The notes below the pieces were generated by a model. The model was not told the DNA's origin and searched no databases. It saw only the letters and a list, made by a program, of their open reading frames with translations. From contig OU342631.1 of the NCBI GenBank assembly GCA_910589415.1, positions 1,984,001-2,048,000 of the forward strand: a DNA stretch of 64,000 nucleotides. Direction: 5' to 3'. Source of the DNA: Malachius bipustulatus. Taxonomy: Eukaryota; Arthropoda; Insecta; Coleoptera; Melyridae. Both the position numbers and the translations under genes were made by a program. Within the stretch, counting starts at the first letter, position 1; every line of letters begins with the position of its first letter. Positions 1-10,323 of the stretch are shown piece by piece.

Positions 1-165
1 GCTATACGTAGGCTGATATAGAAGTAAATATTCAATACGACATGGCACGTCGTCGGGTGTCGTACAAGTGGGAACCAGACTCAGGGTGAAGTCCCCCCGC
101 AATTTTGTCGTGTTATCGTGTTGTCGCGTTGTCGCTGTTGTCGGGTGTCGTACAAGTGGCTTGAT
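1..165. mobile_element. Fragment of GC-rich MITE with CGTCGGGTGTCGTACAAGTG ends
   Basis: Around 40-160 are two copies of a GTCGGGTGTCGTACAAGTG end motif separated by CAGACTCAGGGTGAAGTCCC and a TTGTCGTGTTGTCGCG-type stretch. The same order of motifs is in the complete copy at 2611-2829 and the partial copy at 32997-33150. No clear target duplication is visible here. Confidence 0.6.
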
Positions 166-298
166 CAATACTAAAGTGGCTCAGTACTACTACAGTGGTA
201 AAGACTGCTCGCAATGGAGCGAAAGATCATGGGTTCGATCCAGGCTCGGCCCGCTCTATTTTTTAGATTCATTTTCGAACATTTATTAAAAATATACT
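165..298 (+). mobile_element. tRNA-derived SINE head
   Basis: Pol III-like box A (GTGGCTCAGTACTAC, ~174-188) and box B (GGGTTCGATCC, 231-241) are followed by CTCGGCCCGC and AGATTCATTTTCGAAC. The last two motifs recur after box B in the SINE at 37931, so this is a member of the same family, not a functional tRNA gene; no cloverleaf closes. Confidence 0.6.
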
Positions 299-598
299 AT
301 GCCATCGATTAGGGTGGTGGTAGCCAATGGGATTGGCGAAAAGGATCTTGCATAGCCCCTTCCCTCCATACCTTTACCAATTTTGTTTACTATTAACGTT
401 TATAAACAACTATACCTACCTATGTAAAATTAAGTAAATTGGGCAACTTTTGCTCCAGTTTTTTTTTTTTTGTATTTCTCAGTTAGGTAGGTACCTTAAT
501 TTCTAGTTGCTTCTTTATAAGATTATGTGAAACTTGTGACAGTGACATTCATTATTGCTTGTGAATAAGAAGTACTAGTGCTATAAATAAGTACTTAC

Positions 599-1032
599 TC
601 ATTGAGTGCGCAGAAATGATCTTCATACTTCTTTTCATCATTGATAAGAGAATAAATCGTGGGACATTCATGCAACAAAGTGCATTCTCCAGGATTACCC
701 GAGGGAGCATTTGTACAGTTCTGGTGTGGAATATTATTTTGATCGAGCCCTAATTTATAGGTGTCTGAAATCAAAGCATGCAGTCGTAATGTTAGTTGTG
801 AATTCTGCAAACCATTAAGTAACTGATAATTATTATGATAATAAAATAACATGCTCACCTCCTTTCATAGTTAGAGTGTTGTCACTTCCAAGGATATTTT
901 CTAGCCACGGCAGCTTTGTCTTCAAGTCTTCGAGTGGGCTCATTGTTATCATTGTGGGTAAGACGGTAGTAGAATACATTGTGGGATAAGTGTGATGAAA
1001 TCCACCCATTGGCATAATATTATATTGGCGTC
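599..1032 (-). other. C-terminal exons of the ITIH-like gene: LPWL linker and CLIP-like cysteine module
   Basis: Exon 859-1032 (174 nt, phase 1 to 1) is entered from an acceptor ending CTCGAG and leaves at GTGAGC. It encodes [34 protein letters not shown]. Exon 599-764 follows a TTTGATTTCAG acceptor and ends at GTAAGT in phase 2. It carries NC(x10)C(x5)C(x17)C including [15 protein letters not shown], the pattern of a CLIP-type disulfide module, whose last Cys pair should sit in the missing final exon. Assignment to the ITIH gene rests on matching phase, the same strand, no competing gene between, and recollection that insect ITIH-like proteins end in such a module. Confidence 0.68.
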
Positions 1033-4000
1033 CTCGAGGAACCGAACAATAGCATTCAAAATTAGTCAGTAAAACATAATAGTATTGTATATTTTACGGT
1101 GTTTTTAAAAATAAGTTAATAATCTAATTATACAGTGTTGTATATGATGTAGAAAAACAGGATGTAGAAATACATAGGAGAAGCTATATGTATAGGGCGT
1201 GATGCGCATTAAGAGAGGATGGAGAATCTGTATGTTGTCATATTGATATAGGAATTAGTGAAGCGACTAAAATTTGCAACTTTTGTCACGACAAATTAAT
1301 TAAAAATTCACAGGTTAGACAACATCTCTTATCTATCGCCTTCTCTTTTGCGTTCACATGTGTTCCAATCTTTTATTCGTATCCACTCTTAATTCGATAA
1401 ATGCCATAGTTTAATTAAAATTGAAGAAAGCTTTGCAAAGATTCTTTGTAAGTTTTCGATGAGTGAATTTAATACTTAAAAATCTATGAATAGTGATTAT
1501 TATGAAAATTCCCTTAATAATTGCCATTTTGACATTAAGGACAATAATGTATAACTTTCGTGTACGTGTGGGATAGAAATCTGAAGATTTCTGCGGGTTA
1601 GTAGTAGCTATATATCGGGAAAAAAGTACTCATTTTTTCCCTGGTAACTTACTTTTTTCCCGGTAAAAGAAGTTCCTATAAAGTGCCATTTTTTTTTACC
1701 TTCCAAAGGGAAAAAAAGTCTAACTTTAAGACCGTCGCATAAAAAAACAATATCAATTATTTCTCCTCGATTTTTCTGTCCTTTAGAGCTTTTTTGTGCA
1801 GATTTAACAAAATATAAAATAAAAAAAGATTGAAAATTTAAATTATTTGGCGGATTTGATAAACATTTTCTATTTTGCTGACGTTATGTGGAAGGTTATG
1901 TACAAAAAAACTCAGAATTGGTCTTGGAACTGTGAAAGTCTTAGAAAACACTATTGTCAAAGCTGGAAGATATTATTTTTCGAAACTCTATCAGAACTTG
2001 AAATTTAAAACAAGCCAGTTGACTACTTTTGTTGTTCGCGAAGTGTTTCAGCAAAATTTATTAAATTTAAATAAATCTAAAAAATATGAAGCAGCTGTTA
2101 TGAAAAATTTCTATACCGACGCAAGCTAATTCAGAAACTTGACTTGGAAGGAAAGAGACACGATAGAAAGAACCTAAAAAATCTAAAAGGACCTTTATAA
2201 TAGAACTTTCACAGAAGAACACATAAGTTTTAACATTCAGTGGAATTCTATGCTCTTCTTGCTTTTCAGTAATTGCCAAAAATGTGGAATAAAAAGAAAA
2301 AAACTTCTAGAATAAACTTTGTTTTGTTTGAGACTGTACTTAAACTTTTTGGTATTAGTATACCACCATGGAAACTGCGTCGTGACTTAATTTTAACCTG
2401 AAAGTTACGCGAATAAATAGCAAATTAAATGAGGAATGTAATAGATATTAGATAAAAATTTCAGAGAAGGTTTCCTTTTATAAAGTACATTATATCCTTC
2501 ATTGGGCAATTTATTCATTTCAGAGAGTAGTCAGATTACGCAGATTTGCTTTAAAACTTAAAAGAAAGTTTAAGTCTGGAGCTCCGAAATCAAAACAGCA
2601 GATAGACTAAAGGTCGGTTCTCACTTGTACGACACCCGACGACAGCGACAACGCGACAACACGACAAAATTCAAAATTGCGGGGGGATTTCACCCTGCTG
2701 TCTGGTTCCCACTTGTACGACACGTGCCACGACATGGCACGTCGTCGGGTGTAGACTCGGGGGGTGACTCGGGGGGTGTCCAGACTCGTTGTCGCTGTCG
2801 TCGGGTGTCGTACAAGTGAGAACCGGCCTTAACTCGACAATACCTGGCGACTTGACAAATCGTGTTCTGAATTTATGATTTGGTCAGGGAGAGATGTAAG
2901 TGGAACGGCGCTTCAGAGGGATTCTTCCAATTGATTTCTACGACGAAGGTGGCGTACTAGTGGCATATCCGGAAGTAATAATTAGTTAAGTAATATCGAG
3001 AGTGTCAATTCTATTTTCTTATGATATTAAGTAAATCCTCGAAGCTAGCAAAAAAATTAGGTGCCTATCAGTGGTAAAATTCTTATGAAAAATGTTCGGT
3101 TAGTGTAACCTCTTGTTGTACCGGGTGGTCCATCACTTATGTCCACCCCCGAAATAGAGGTTAATTTTAAAGATAAAAAATTGAAACTTTGAGGATTTGT
3201 GTAATTAATATATGACCACATAATGGCATAATCAGATTAATTATTTTTTTTTTAGTTGAGCCATCAGCGATAAAAAACTGTAATTTGGTATTAATGTGAC
3301 CAAAATAAATTCGATTTTTCTTTAATACATCGATAGAAATCAATTAAGAAAATCAGAATCGCTTAAAAGAAATATCAAAAAACTAATTACAGCCTTTAAT
3401 TAAATAAAATACTTAAAATATGGAAATGACAGCTAGAATGATTGATTTACGGAAGCAATAAAACTATCAGGATTTTGAAGGGCTGGTATAGCATAAATGT
3501 TAAGTAAACATATTCTAAGTAAACATTCATAAAAGAAGCCTCATTCGAGTTCAATGGCACATTCTTCTGACTGCTTTGAAGATTATTTATGGTAGGTACC
3601 TACCCTCATTAGATTTGTCAGTTTTATTGCTCTACCATATATCAATCATTTTACCTGTCATTTCCATATTTTAAGTATTTTATTTAATTAAAGGCTTGTA
3701 ATTAGGTTTTTGATATTTATTTTAATCGATTTTGACTTTATTAATCGATATCTATCGATGTATTAAAGAAAAATCGAATTTATTTTGGTCACATTAATAC
3801 CAAATTACAGTTTTTTATCGCTGATGGCTCAACTAAAAAAAAAATTAATCTGATTATGCCATTATGTGGTCCTATATTAATTACACAAATCCTCAAAGTT
3901 TCAATTTTTTATCTTTAAAATTAACCTCTATTTCGGGGGTGGACATAAGTGATGGACCACCAAATACATCTAGCGAGGGATGAATACCATTTTGAGAACA

Positions 4001-7000
4001 GGAATGAGGCAAGGCAGAATGTTTCTTATCAGCGCAGTATTACTTACTGGTTCTAGTGCATATGGGCTAAGTATTTTCGAGGTTACATAGTTCGAGACTA
4101 GGAATTGAGTAACTTCTTTGAGTAGGTACGAGGCAAGTAATTTCGAGATTATAAGTAGTTTTAATAGATTCGAGAGTTTTGGATGATGAATAAGATATTA
4201 TTATACGAATTATTGTTTGTAAAATAAAACAGAATGAGAAAATATATCTCTTTAAACGAACGCCCCTTCATTTGATCTCAATTTCAAGAAGCCGTCAAGA
4301 GCTTGAAACCAAAAACAGTGACTTCGATTCGAGAAAAAGCTATAATGATTATTGGTGAACATCTGCGTTGCAGAATTAACGATTAACATTCCATAGTGAC
4401 AAACCATGGTTATATCTTTCTTGAAGTGGTGTTAAACGCTGAAGAGTAATTGGTCATCATCAAATATTTTACGATATCTTTACCATAGCATCTAAATATA
4501 GGTTGATGACAAGAAGTAAGAACAAGCAAATAAGGAGAAATATGTTCTCCGAACCAAAAATAGTGATAAAAGACTAAAAAAAAACTGGAAATGACAAAAC
4601 ATTCCGGAACAAATAGCCCTGAAATGACACACCCTTAAATAAAATTTTCCAAAAAATCGAATAGGTACTGGTCAGATATCCGTGCTGAAATATTCCATGC
4701 ACTATTTAAATAGGTTGAAAACCCCGCACACCTGCACTTCTGATAATCTGTTTATAAAACTGTACGACACTTCTAACACTGAAGAGGTTCATTAGTCTAA
4801 CTGCAGGCAAATGAAGCTACCATCAAAACTTGACAACTAGTGACTTAACTATGATGTAAATAAAGAGACTTACCTATAGAAGGAGCAGGTACTGCATGAG
4901 CTGCAAAAAATTTCCTTTTATGCATACCTAGAACTAGTGACTTAACTATCATGTAAATAAAGAGACTTACCTAGAGAAGTGGCAGGTATTGCATAAGCTG
5001 CAAAAAATACTCTTTAAGTTTTATAATTCTTAATTTATATTTATTTATGCATACCTCTGCTATTGTAGTTATATGCCATTCCCGTTCTTGGAGCAAATGC
5101 ACCATGATTGAATCCTTAAAAAATCAAACTAATTAACAATAATTATCGAAAGAAAATACATAAGTATTCGTTTTCTATCTTAACTTGACAGTAAGGGATG
5201 TGATGTATTGTTTATGTAAAAAATTACACTGAGGTAAAAGGCAAAAAGCATAAGCAAAGTGATGCACGTAGGTACCTATAAGATGTAATTTTCTTGTAGG
5301 TAAATTTTAAAAATCACAAATACAATACATCATTGATCATACAATGATCTAAGTGTGTATGTTATAAACACTAACCCTACCTATGTCTCAATTTTTAACA
5401 TTAAAAAATTATTATAAAACACGAGTTATACAAACATTAGTACCTATATCTATAACATAATTATCTACGATTCCTATTATATTTTTATATTTTATTGTAG
5501 GTACCTACCTGCTCTGCTGAACGCATTTGTTCCCGTCCTTAGACGGACATTACTACCACTGGGTACTAAAATCAAATAAAAACTAATGTAGGTATAAGGT
5601 ACTAATATCTGCGTAGGTTATTCTGTGAATTAGATACTTTGTGTAAATTATTGCAATATTTTCAACATTTTTTTGCGGCTGAATCTTGTAAAATACTCAA
5701 TAATTATATACTGCGTTAGTAATATAAGTAAAACATAATTTATAATTACCTTGACCATAATACTTAGCACCATTGTAACTAGCTTTTGACTTCGATGCAT
5801 CCTCGGTGTTAACAGCACTGGTGTCATTAGGTTTGACTACCACTAAAGAACTTACTGGGGTAACAAAAGAATACTTAAGGGCGATATCCAGAGCTTCTTT
5901 TTCTAAAACAGTTTTATTTTCGGCCACTTTACTATCCTCCAATTTCTGCTTGATTGTTAAATACGCCCACAACCTCTCCAAATTTCCTAGAGACCTCTCC
6001 TTTACCGGAGGCAATCTGACGGGACCATCCAGACCGACACCACTCACCCACGGTGCGAAACCAGGATCCATGATATCTGAATTAAAACAACAGTTTACAG
6101 CCAGTATTGTTATAGAGGTCCATTAAAATAACGGTCAGATTTCTGTGATAGTTTTGAAATTCCTTTGATGCCAATAATCATTAAATTGCTATATTTTCCA
6201 CTTACAGTCAATACCTTTTCTAGAAACAGTCCCAGAAATCTGCCCGTTAACTTAACGAGGCGTTATAATACCCACTGTTAGAGTTATACATGGGAATAAT
6301 TAATGAAAGAGATATAAGGAGCTTACCAAAAGCGCCATATCTTCCAGCTACAATAAGTTCACTTCCGTTTAAGTAGTGTGGGAAATCTATTTTCGTAAAT
6401 TCTTCAACTTGATTATCGACATATTCGAATTTAACATCACTTAGCAGTGGAGAAGAGATTTCTCTGTAAAAATCTTGGAGCTGGATATCAGCATCAGCAG
6501 CATCGTAAATGTGCCTAGCAAAGGCCAAGTTCCTCAAAGATAACTTTTTCAAAAATTCTCTATCAGCTCCATCTCCAAATGATAACGAATAAATGGGAAT
6601 CTTCTTGTCGCTCGTTAGTTTTTGCACCTGAAAAAAATATTCAAATCATAGTATACCTATCTGAGTTTTCGTTTGATTAGCTTATTCCTTATTCGTATTC
6701 TATTGCTTGTACATATTATTATAATTCAACTTATATTACTTCATTAATAATTCCATCTGAATCTGATATTCCTACGTTCGCTTCTCCATCAGTTAAAAAT
6801 ATTATCATTGGACTGTATTTTTCTTCAGACTTCTTAAGACTTTGTACTAAAAATATACCCGTTTCAAGTCCACCCATGATATTTGTTAAACCCGTGGCGT
6901 CAATTTTTTTCAAAAGTTCCTTAGCGGTGTCTTTGTTTTCTTGACTAGCAGGTGTCGAAACTGGTAATTCTGCTTCCTAAAATGAATAAGTACTTCAATG

Positions 7001-8518
7001 TATAGGAACACGTAGGTACATAAAGAATCTAATTTTACCTGTAGTCGAGATTTGAGTAAAACTTCACTGTAACCTGCAAATTCTTTCATGCTCGAATTTT
7101 TTATATCAAACACTCGAATGGTATCGTCAAATGCGATAATGCTGAAAACGTCTTCAGGTTTCAAATCCGTCAAAATAGCTTCCATGGCCTCCTTGAGTTT
7201 GGTCATTTTTAATCCGCCCATGCTACCACTCATGTCCAACACGAAAACAACTTGTTTTTTCAATGGACGCAAATCACTTGGTGCAAAGAAATGTACAAAA
7301 TATCCATCGTTTATTAATATCTAAAAAAAATAATAACTAATAATTTAGAACTAAAGTTAATTTAAGCCCAAAAGAAGCAAACTTTACCTCTCCCCCTTGA
7401 GTATCTCTATCCACATCATATTGAACGATAAATTGTCCCGAAATTCCATCATCTTTTTCTTTTCCTAACTTCTCCGCAAAGCTCATTTGCTGGTCAATAT
7501 CTGGACTGAAAGTCACAACAGCGGATGTGTCATTAATTGTTTCAATGTTGGCATTGGGCACCAAATCGGAGTTATTTTTGGCAACTTCATTTCCAGACCT
7601 CAAGGCTGGTGTACGGACGAACTTCAAGGGTCTAGTTTCGTCAATGCTGACTTGCAAATTGAGATGTTTTACAACATGACCGGGATGCACGTTGATCACA
7701 ACCTCGTACTGACCATCCTTCCGTTGAAGTAGCTCTTCGTATGTCAAGTAGAAAACGGCTTTACTTTCGGGCTCCACATTCACAGACACTGTGAACCTGT
7801 TTGAGTCTCTAGCACTGACAGCAACATGGGCTGCACTCGCCCCTGATGCTACAGCCTGATGAAATAACATGTGTGAAAATATCTGTTTAACTATTATAGA
7901 TGAAATGATTACTTACATTGTCATAGATTTGTTTTGCTTCTTCCTTTTCCTTGACATAAGCCTCATAACTTTTTCCTCCAATTTCCATTACAAACTTTGA
8001 TATGTAAGCACTCTCTGGTAATATAACCGTGAAAGTAGCTTCTTTTGCAATCAGGGCAGGGTTTTTAACTTTGCTTGTGATCAAAGTTTTTGCGTATCGA
8101 TTGGTTACATTGGTGTTTATATCCATGTCCGTTATTTGCGTACTAGCCACATTAGTATCATCGCTCTAAAATTACAAATTTGAAAAATCATATTCAATAA
8201 TAACAAGAAAAATAGTGAAGATGCAGAAATAGCTCTAATGTCCAAGAAGTAGATACGTTGTTTTAAGCATATTATGTCTCAGTCATATATCGGATTGAGG
8301 TAAATTTATTATGTCGATAATGGTCAGTTATGGTAAAGAGTTAAGACATTAAGATAATATTGAGAATTTCATAAGTTGTCACTTACTTCCTTATCATTGG
8401 AGTCTTTAGATGATTCAGTTGACGATACAACAAAACTAACGTCAGGGTACGCCATGGCCGGACGAAGCACTCCAAGTATAGAAAGCAATAAAAGTAATCT
8501 TACTCTACTTAACTCCAT
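599..8518 (-). CDS. Inter-alpha-trypsin-inhibitor heavy-chain (ITIH)-like secreted protein, 14 exons, 3' end off the window
   Basis: Spliced by hand. Coding exons, 5' to 3': 8387-8518, 7917-8165, 7388-7855, 7039-7320, 6740-6976, 6327-6627, 6206-6250, 5750-6076, 5509-5565, 5055-5114, 4971-4997, 4874-4900, 859-1032, 599-764. Every junction is AG/GT and the phases agree, giving about 850 residues plus an open 3' end. The start ATG at 8518 is followed by a signal peptide (residues 1-23, ending AMA); an AG just upstream suggests a 5'UTR intron. A VIT domain covers roughly residues 45-175. A VWA domain starts near 305 with the metal site DMSGS at 312-316 and a later [10 protein letters not shown]. 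The tail is Gly/Tyr/Pro-rich, then LPWLENILG, then four Cys (spacing x10, x5, x17) like a CLIP module. The vertebrate DPHFI hyaluronan-linkage motif is not seen. Likely extracellular; substrate unknown. The family call is firm; the short tail exons are less so. Confidence 0.88.
2611..2829. mobile_element. Complete MITE with TAA target duplication (PIF/Harbinger-like)
   Basis: About 219 bp bounded by inverted AGG(T/C)CGGTTCTCACTTGTAC ends and flanked on both sides by TAA (2608-2610, 2830-2832). The interior is GC-rich with GACGACAGCGACAACGCG and its inverted counterpart, so the element folds almost wholly on itself. It has no coding capacity. A three-base TWA duplication is usual for PIF/Harbinger elements. 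It lies in the long intron of the ITIH-like gene. Confidence 0.72.
3125..3961. mobile_element. Long foldback element in ITIH intron
   Basis: The left arm (3125 to ~3475) begins GGTGGTCCATCACTTATGTC and is the near-exact inverse of the right arm (~3610-3961), which ends GACATAAGTGATGGACCACC. Only ~135 bp separate the arms. No open frame. Its termini resemble the other foldbacks of this window. Confidence 0.8.
4835..5010 (-). repeat. Tandem duplication carrying two 27-nt microexons
   Basis: Two direct copies with a 97-bp period (copy starts at 4835 and 4932), each holding TTTGCAG acceptor, 27 nt, GTAAGT donor on the minus strand. Exon at 4971-4997 adds AYAIPATSL; exon at 4874-4900 adds AHAVPAPSI. 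Both are phase 1 on both sides, so each can be included or skipped without breaking frame. They lie between the 60-nt exon 5055-5114 and the exon 859-1032, also phase 1. Confidence 0.75.
6327..7320 (-). other. VWA domain of the ITIH-like protein (exons 4-6)
   Basis: Exons 7039-7320, 6740-6976 and 6327-6627. Exon 4 begins [14 protein letters not shown] and reaches [13 protein letters not shown], whose D-x-S-x-S supplies the MIDAS metal ligands. Exon 5 has [13 protein letters not shown] and [13 protein letters not shown], and exon 6 has [20 protein letters not shown]. All are standard VWA landmarks of ITIH proteins and all look intact, so metal-dependent ligand binding is plausible. Confidence 0.88.
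7388..8165 (-). other. VIT domain of the ITIH-like protein (exons 2-3)
   Basis: Exons 7917-8165 and 7388-7855, both phase 0. They encode the vault/inter-alpha-trypsin fold: an [15 protein letters not shown] strand, the [16 protein letters not shown] segment, then [20 protein letters not shown] running across the exon junction into [11 protein letters not shown]. This order is characteristic of VIT domains, which precede VWA in ITIH proteins. Confidence 0.88.
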
Positions 8519-9240
8519 GATCAATAATTTATTGGTAGTATTCTGCAAAAATGTCATAAATTTTATATGAACTACAATATAATTAGCAGCAACTTCAAGA
8601 TCTACCTACAAAACACTTATAGATACCTCTTACCAGTTAGAAGTTACTTGTCTGTTCAGATATTAATGAATACTGATTATTTTCAATAAAACATTTAACT
8701 TATATATCGATAATAATTATTATTGTGTCTAAGTTTACCAAGAAAATATTATTATGCTTAGATATCGAAAATATTCGTTACTTATGACGTCATTAATTTT
8801 ATGCTTAAATAATAATTATGTAAGTATACTATCTGTTTTATTTTACCATCAACAATAATTATTATTAGTCTTGGTGAAATCTGAAATCTACCTTTGTAGT
8901 GAAATTTTTATTTTCAATCTTCTATGACATGACCTTGATCCGCTGTATAAAAATATGCACTTTGGTATAAACAATAATAATTTATGTTCGACGAATAATT
9001 TAATAATAGATATTAAAATAAATTATTTAAGAACTGTTTTCAGATTGGTACGTACCTACTTTTTCAAAGAAATGTGATATACTATATATTACATAATTAT
9101 GTAGATATAATTTTCCTAAAATTATGAAAATTGGTATAGTAGTAGGAATCATTTTTTGGCAGTATTACACACTATAGAAGAGAAATATGTATTGATCAAA
9201 GCAAGAATTGCATAATAAAACCTGTTTTCAATTTTTTTAT
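8519..9240. other. Upstream region of the ITIH-like gene, no coding seen
   Basis: AT-rich. A TTTTTGCAG at ~8543-8551 (minus strand) would be the acceptor of a 5'UTR intron just before the start codon at 8518. A promoter could not be located. Confidence 0.4.
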
Positions 9241-9244
9241 ACGT

Positions 9245-9490
9245 ATAGTTTATACGTAGGTCGCTGACTGAAACCGTTAACGCTGCCACTGGTTGTGGTT
9301 CGAATCCCAGCTCGGCTTGGTTGTTTGTATCCGTTTATAAATCTATTCATTTCCTGAAAATGTTTCGGTGGCTATATAAGTTCGATCTCGAAACCAAAAT
9401 TATCAGAGTGGAGCGACTATGTCTTACCTACACAGTTAAGACCGCGGTGCTCACTCTTTTAAAAAAATTATACTTAAATTATTATTCTAT
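9245..9490 (+). mobile_element. tRNA-derived SINE
   Basis: Box B GGTTCGAATCC at 9297-9307 is preceded by a box A-like GTCGCTGACTG stretch and followed by CAGCTCGGC. The 3' part, GAGTGGAGCGACTATGTCTT at 9406 onward, recurs in the SINE that ends near 38765, followed in both by TTAAGACCGC and a T/A-rich tail. Confidence 0.62.
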
Positions 9491-9549
9491 TCATAAAAAA
9501 TTACTGCCTTTCAAATTATAGGAAATATCGTTAGTGTTAGAATTTTTTG

Positions 9550-9735
9550 GATGAATTTTTTATACAGAATGATGAAAAATCTGATAATTTGCATCACCCT
9601 GTATAAAAATTGCAACTACACAATAGGGTAACCGCATAAAAAGTTAAGATAGGAACATGAAAACCACGATTTTCATTTGTTTATAACTCATAAATAATTT
9701 GTTAGGAAATTCAACTGTGAAAACTAGTATCATTC
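9550..9735. repeat. Fragment related to the foldback at 50510-51372
   Basis: AGTTAAGATAGGAACATG, TTTATAACTCATAAA and GCATCACCCTGTATA match the interior of the arms at 50750-51100. No coding content. Confidence 0.45.
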
Positions 9736-10323
9736 AATTTTTCCATTAAGTCTATTAATGCAATAATATACAAGTATTCCATTTAAAATAACAAATGTTG
9801 TTTGTATATGGCGTACATTGTATTGGCGTAGCATATTGCATTGGACTATGTACCCTGTATACCTGAAAATACTTTTACAAACTGCACTTTGGCCTTCCCT
9901 ATACCTTTTAGGAAAAAAACAAATCGACATCTCGATCAGCAAAACAGTTATGGTACTTTTTTGCGACCCTGGGTCTACCTGTATGTACCTTTACAAAACT
10001 TGGGTTAGTTTTAAATTTCAGAAATCTGTTTGTCGCTGAGTTCCCCATACCGTTTTAAATGCTAAATCGAATGAGAACTTTGGTAAAAAATCAATATGAC
10101 GAACTTACCTACTTTTGTACATCCTAAACTGATGGGTCAGATGTCAAAGATAATTCGTTATGGCAGACTTTGCTATAAACGCGTCTCGAATGATCCTACC
10201 CCAGAATTTTGAAGTTGACGGGACTGCAACGTCATCTTTGACATTTAACAATTCAGTCATACGACAATATAGTAAAAATAGTAAAGTTCACGCAATTGAA
10301 TTTAGTTTGTGTACCAAAGTTCT

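Larger units (their letters stand above)
1033..4873. other. Long intron of the ITIH-like gene
   Basis: Between the second microexon and the LPWL exon. Besides the MITE at 2611-2829 and the foldback at 3125-3961, it holds a stem-loop-rich patch near 1610-1720 with repeated GGGAAAAAAGTACTC-type motifs (also seen near 36900 and 57900). The rest is AT-rich; further short exons cannot be excluded, but none was found with convincing splice sites. Confidence 0.5.

Noticed and set aside
1875..2129. 84-codon plus-strand frame
   Set aside because: AT-driven translation, no domain, inside an ITIH intron.
4740..4830. Further phase-1 microexon after 4874
   Set aside because: A TTGCCTGCAG acceptor exists on the minus strand near 4801, but no donor follows within a suitable distance and the peptide is unlike the rest of the tail.
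5806..6126. 106-codon plus-strand frame
   Set aside because: It is the exact opposite strand of ITIH exon 5750-6076, whose coding sense, splice sites and family match are clear.
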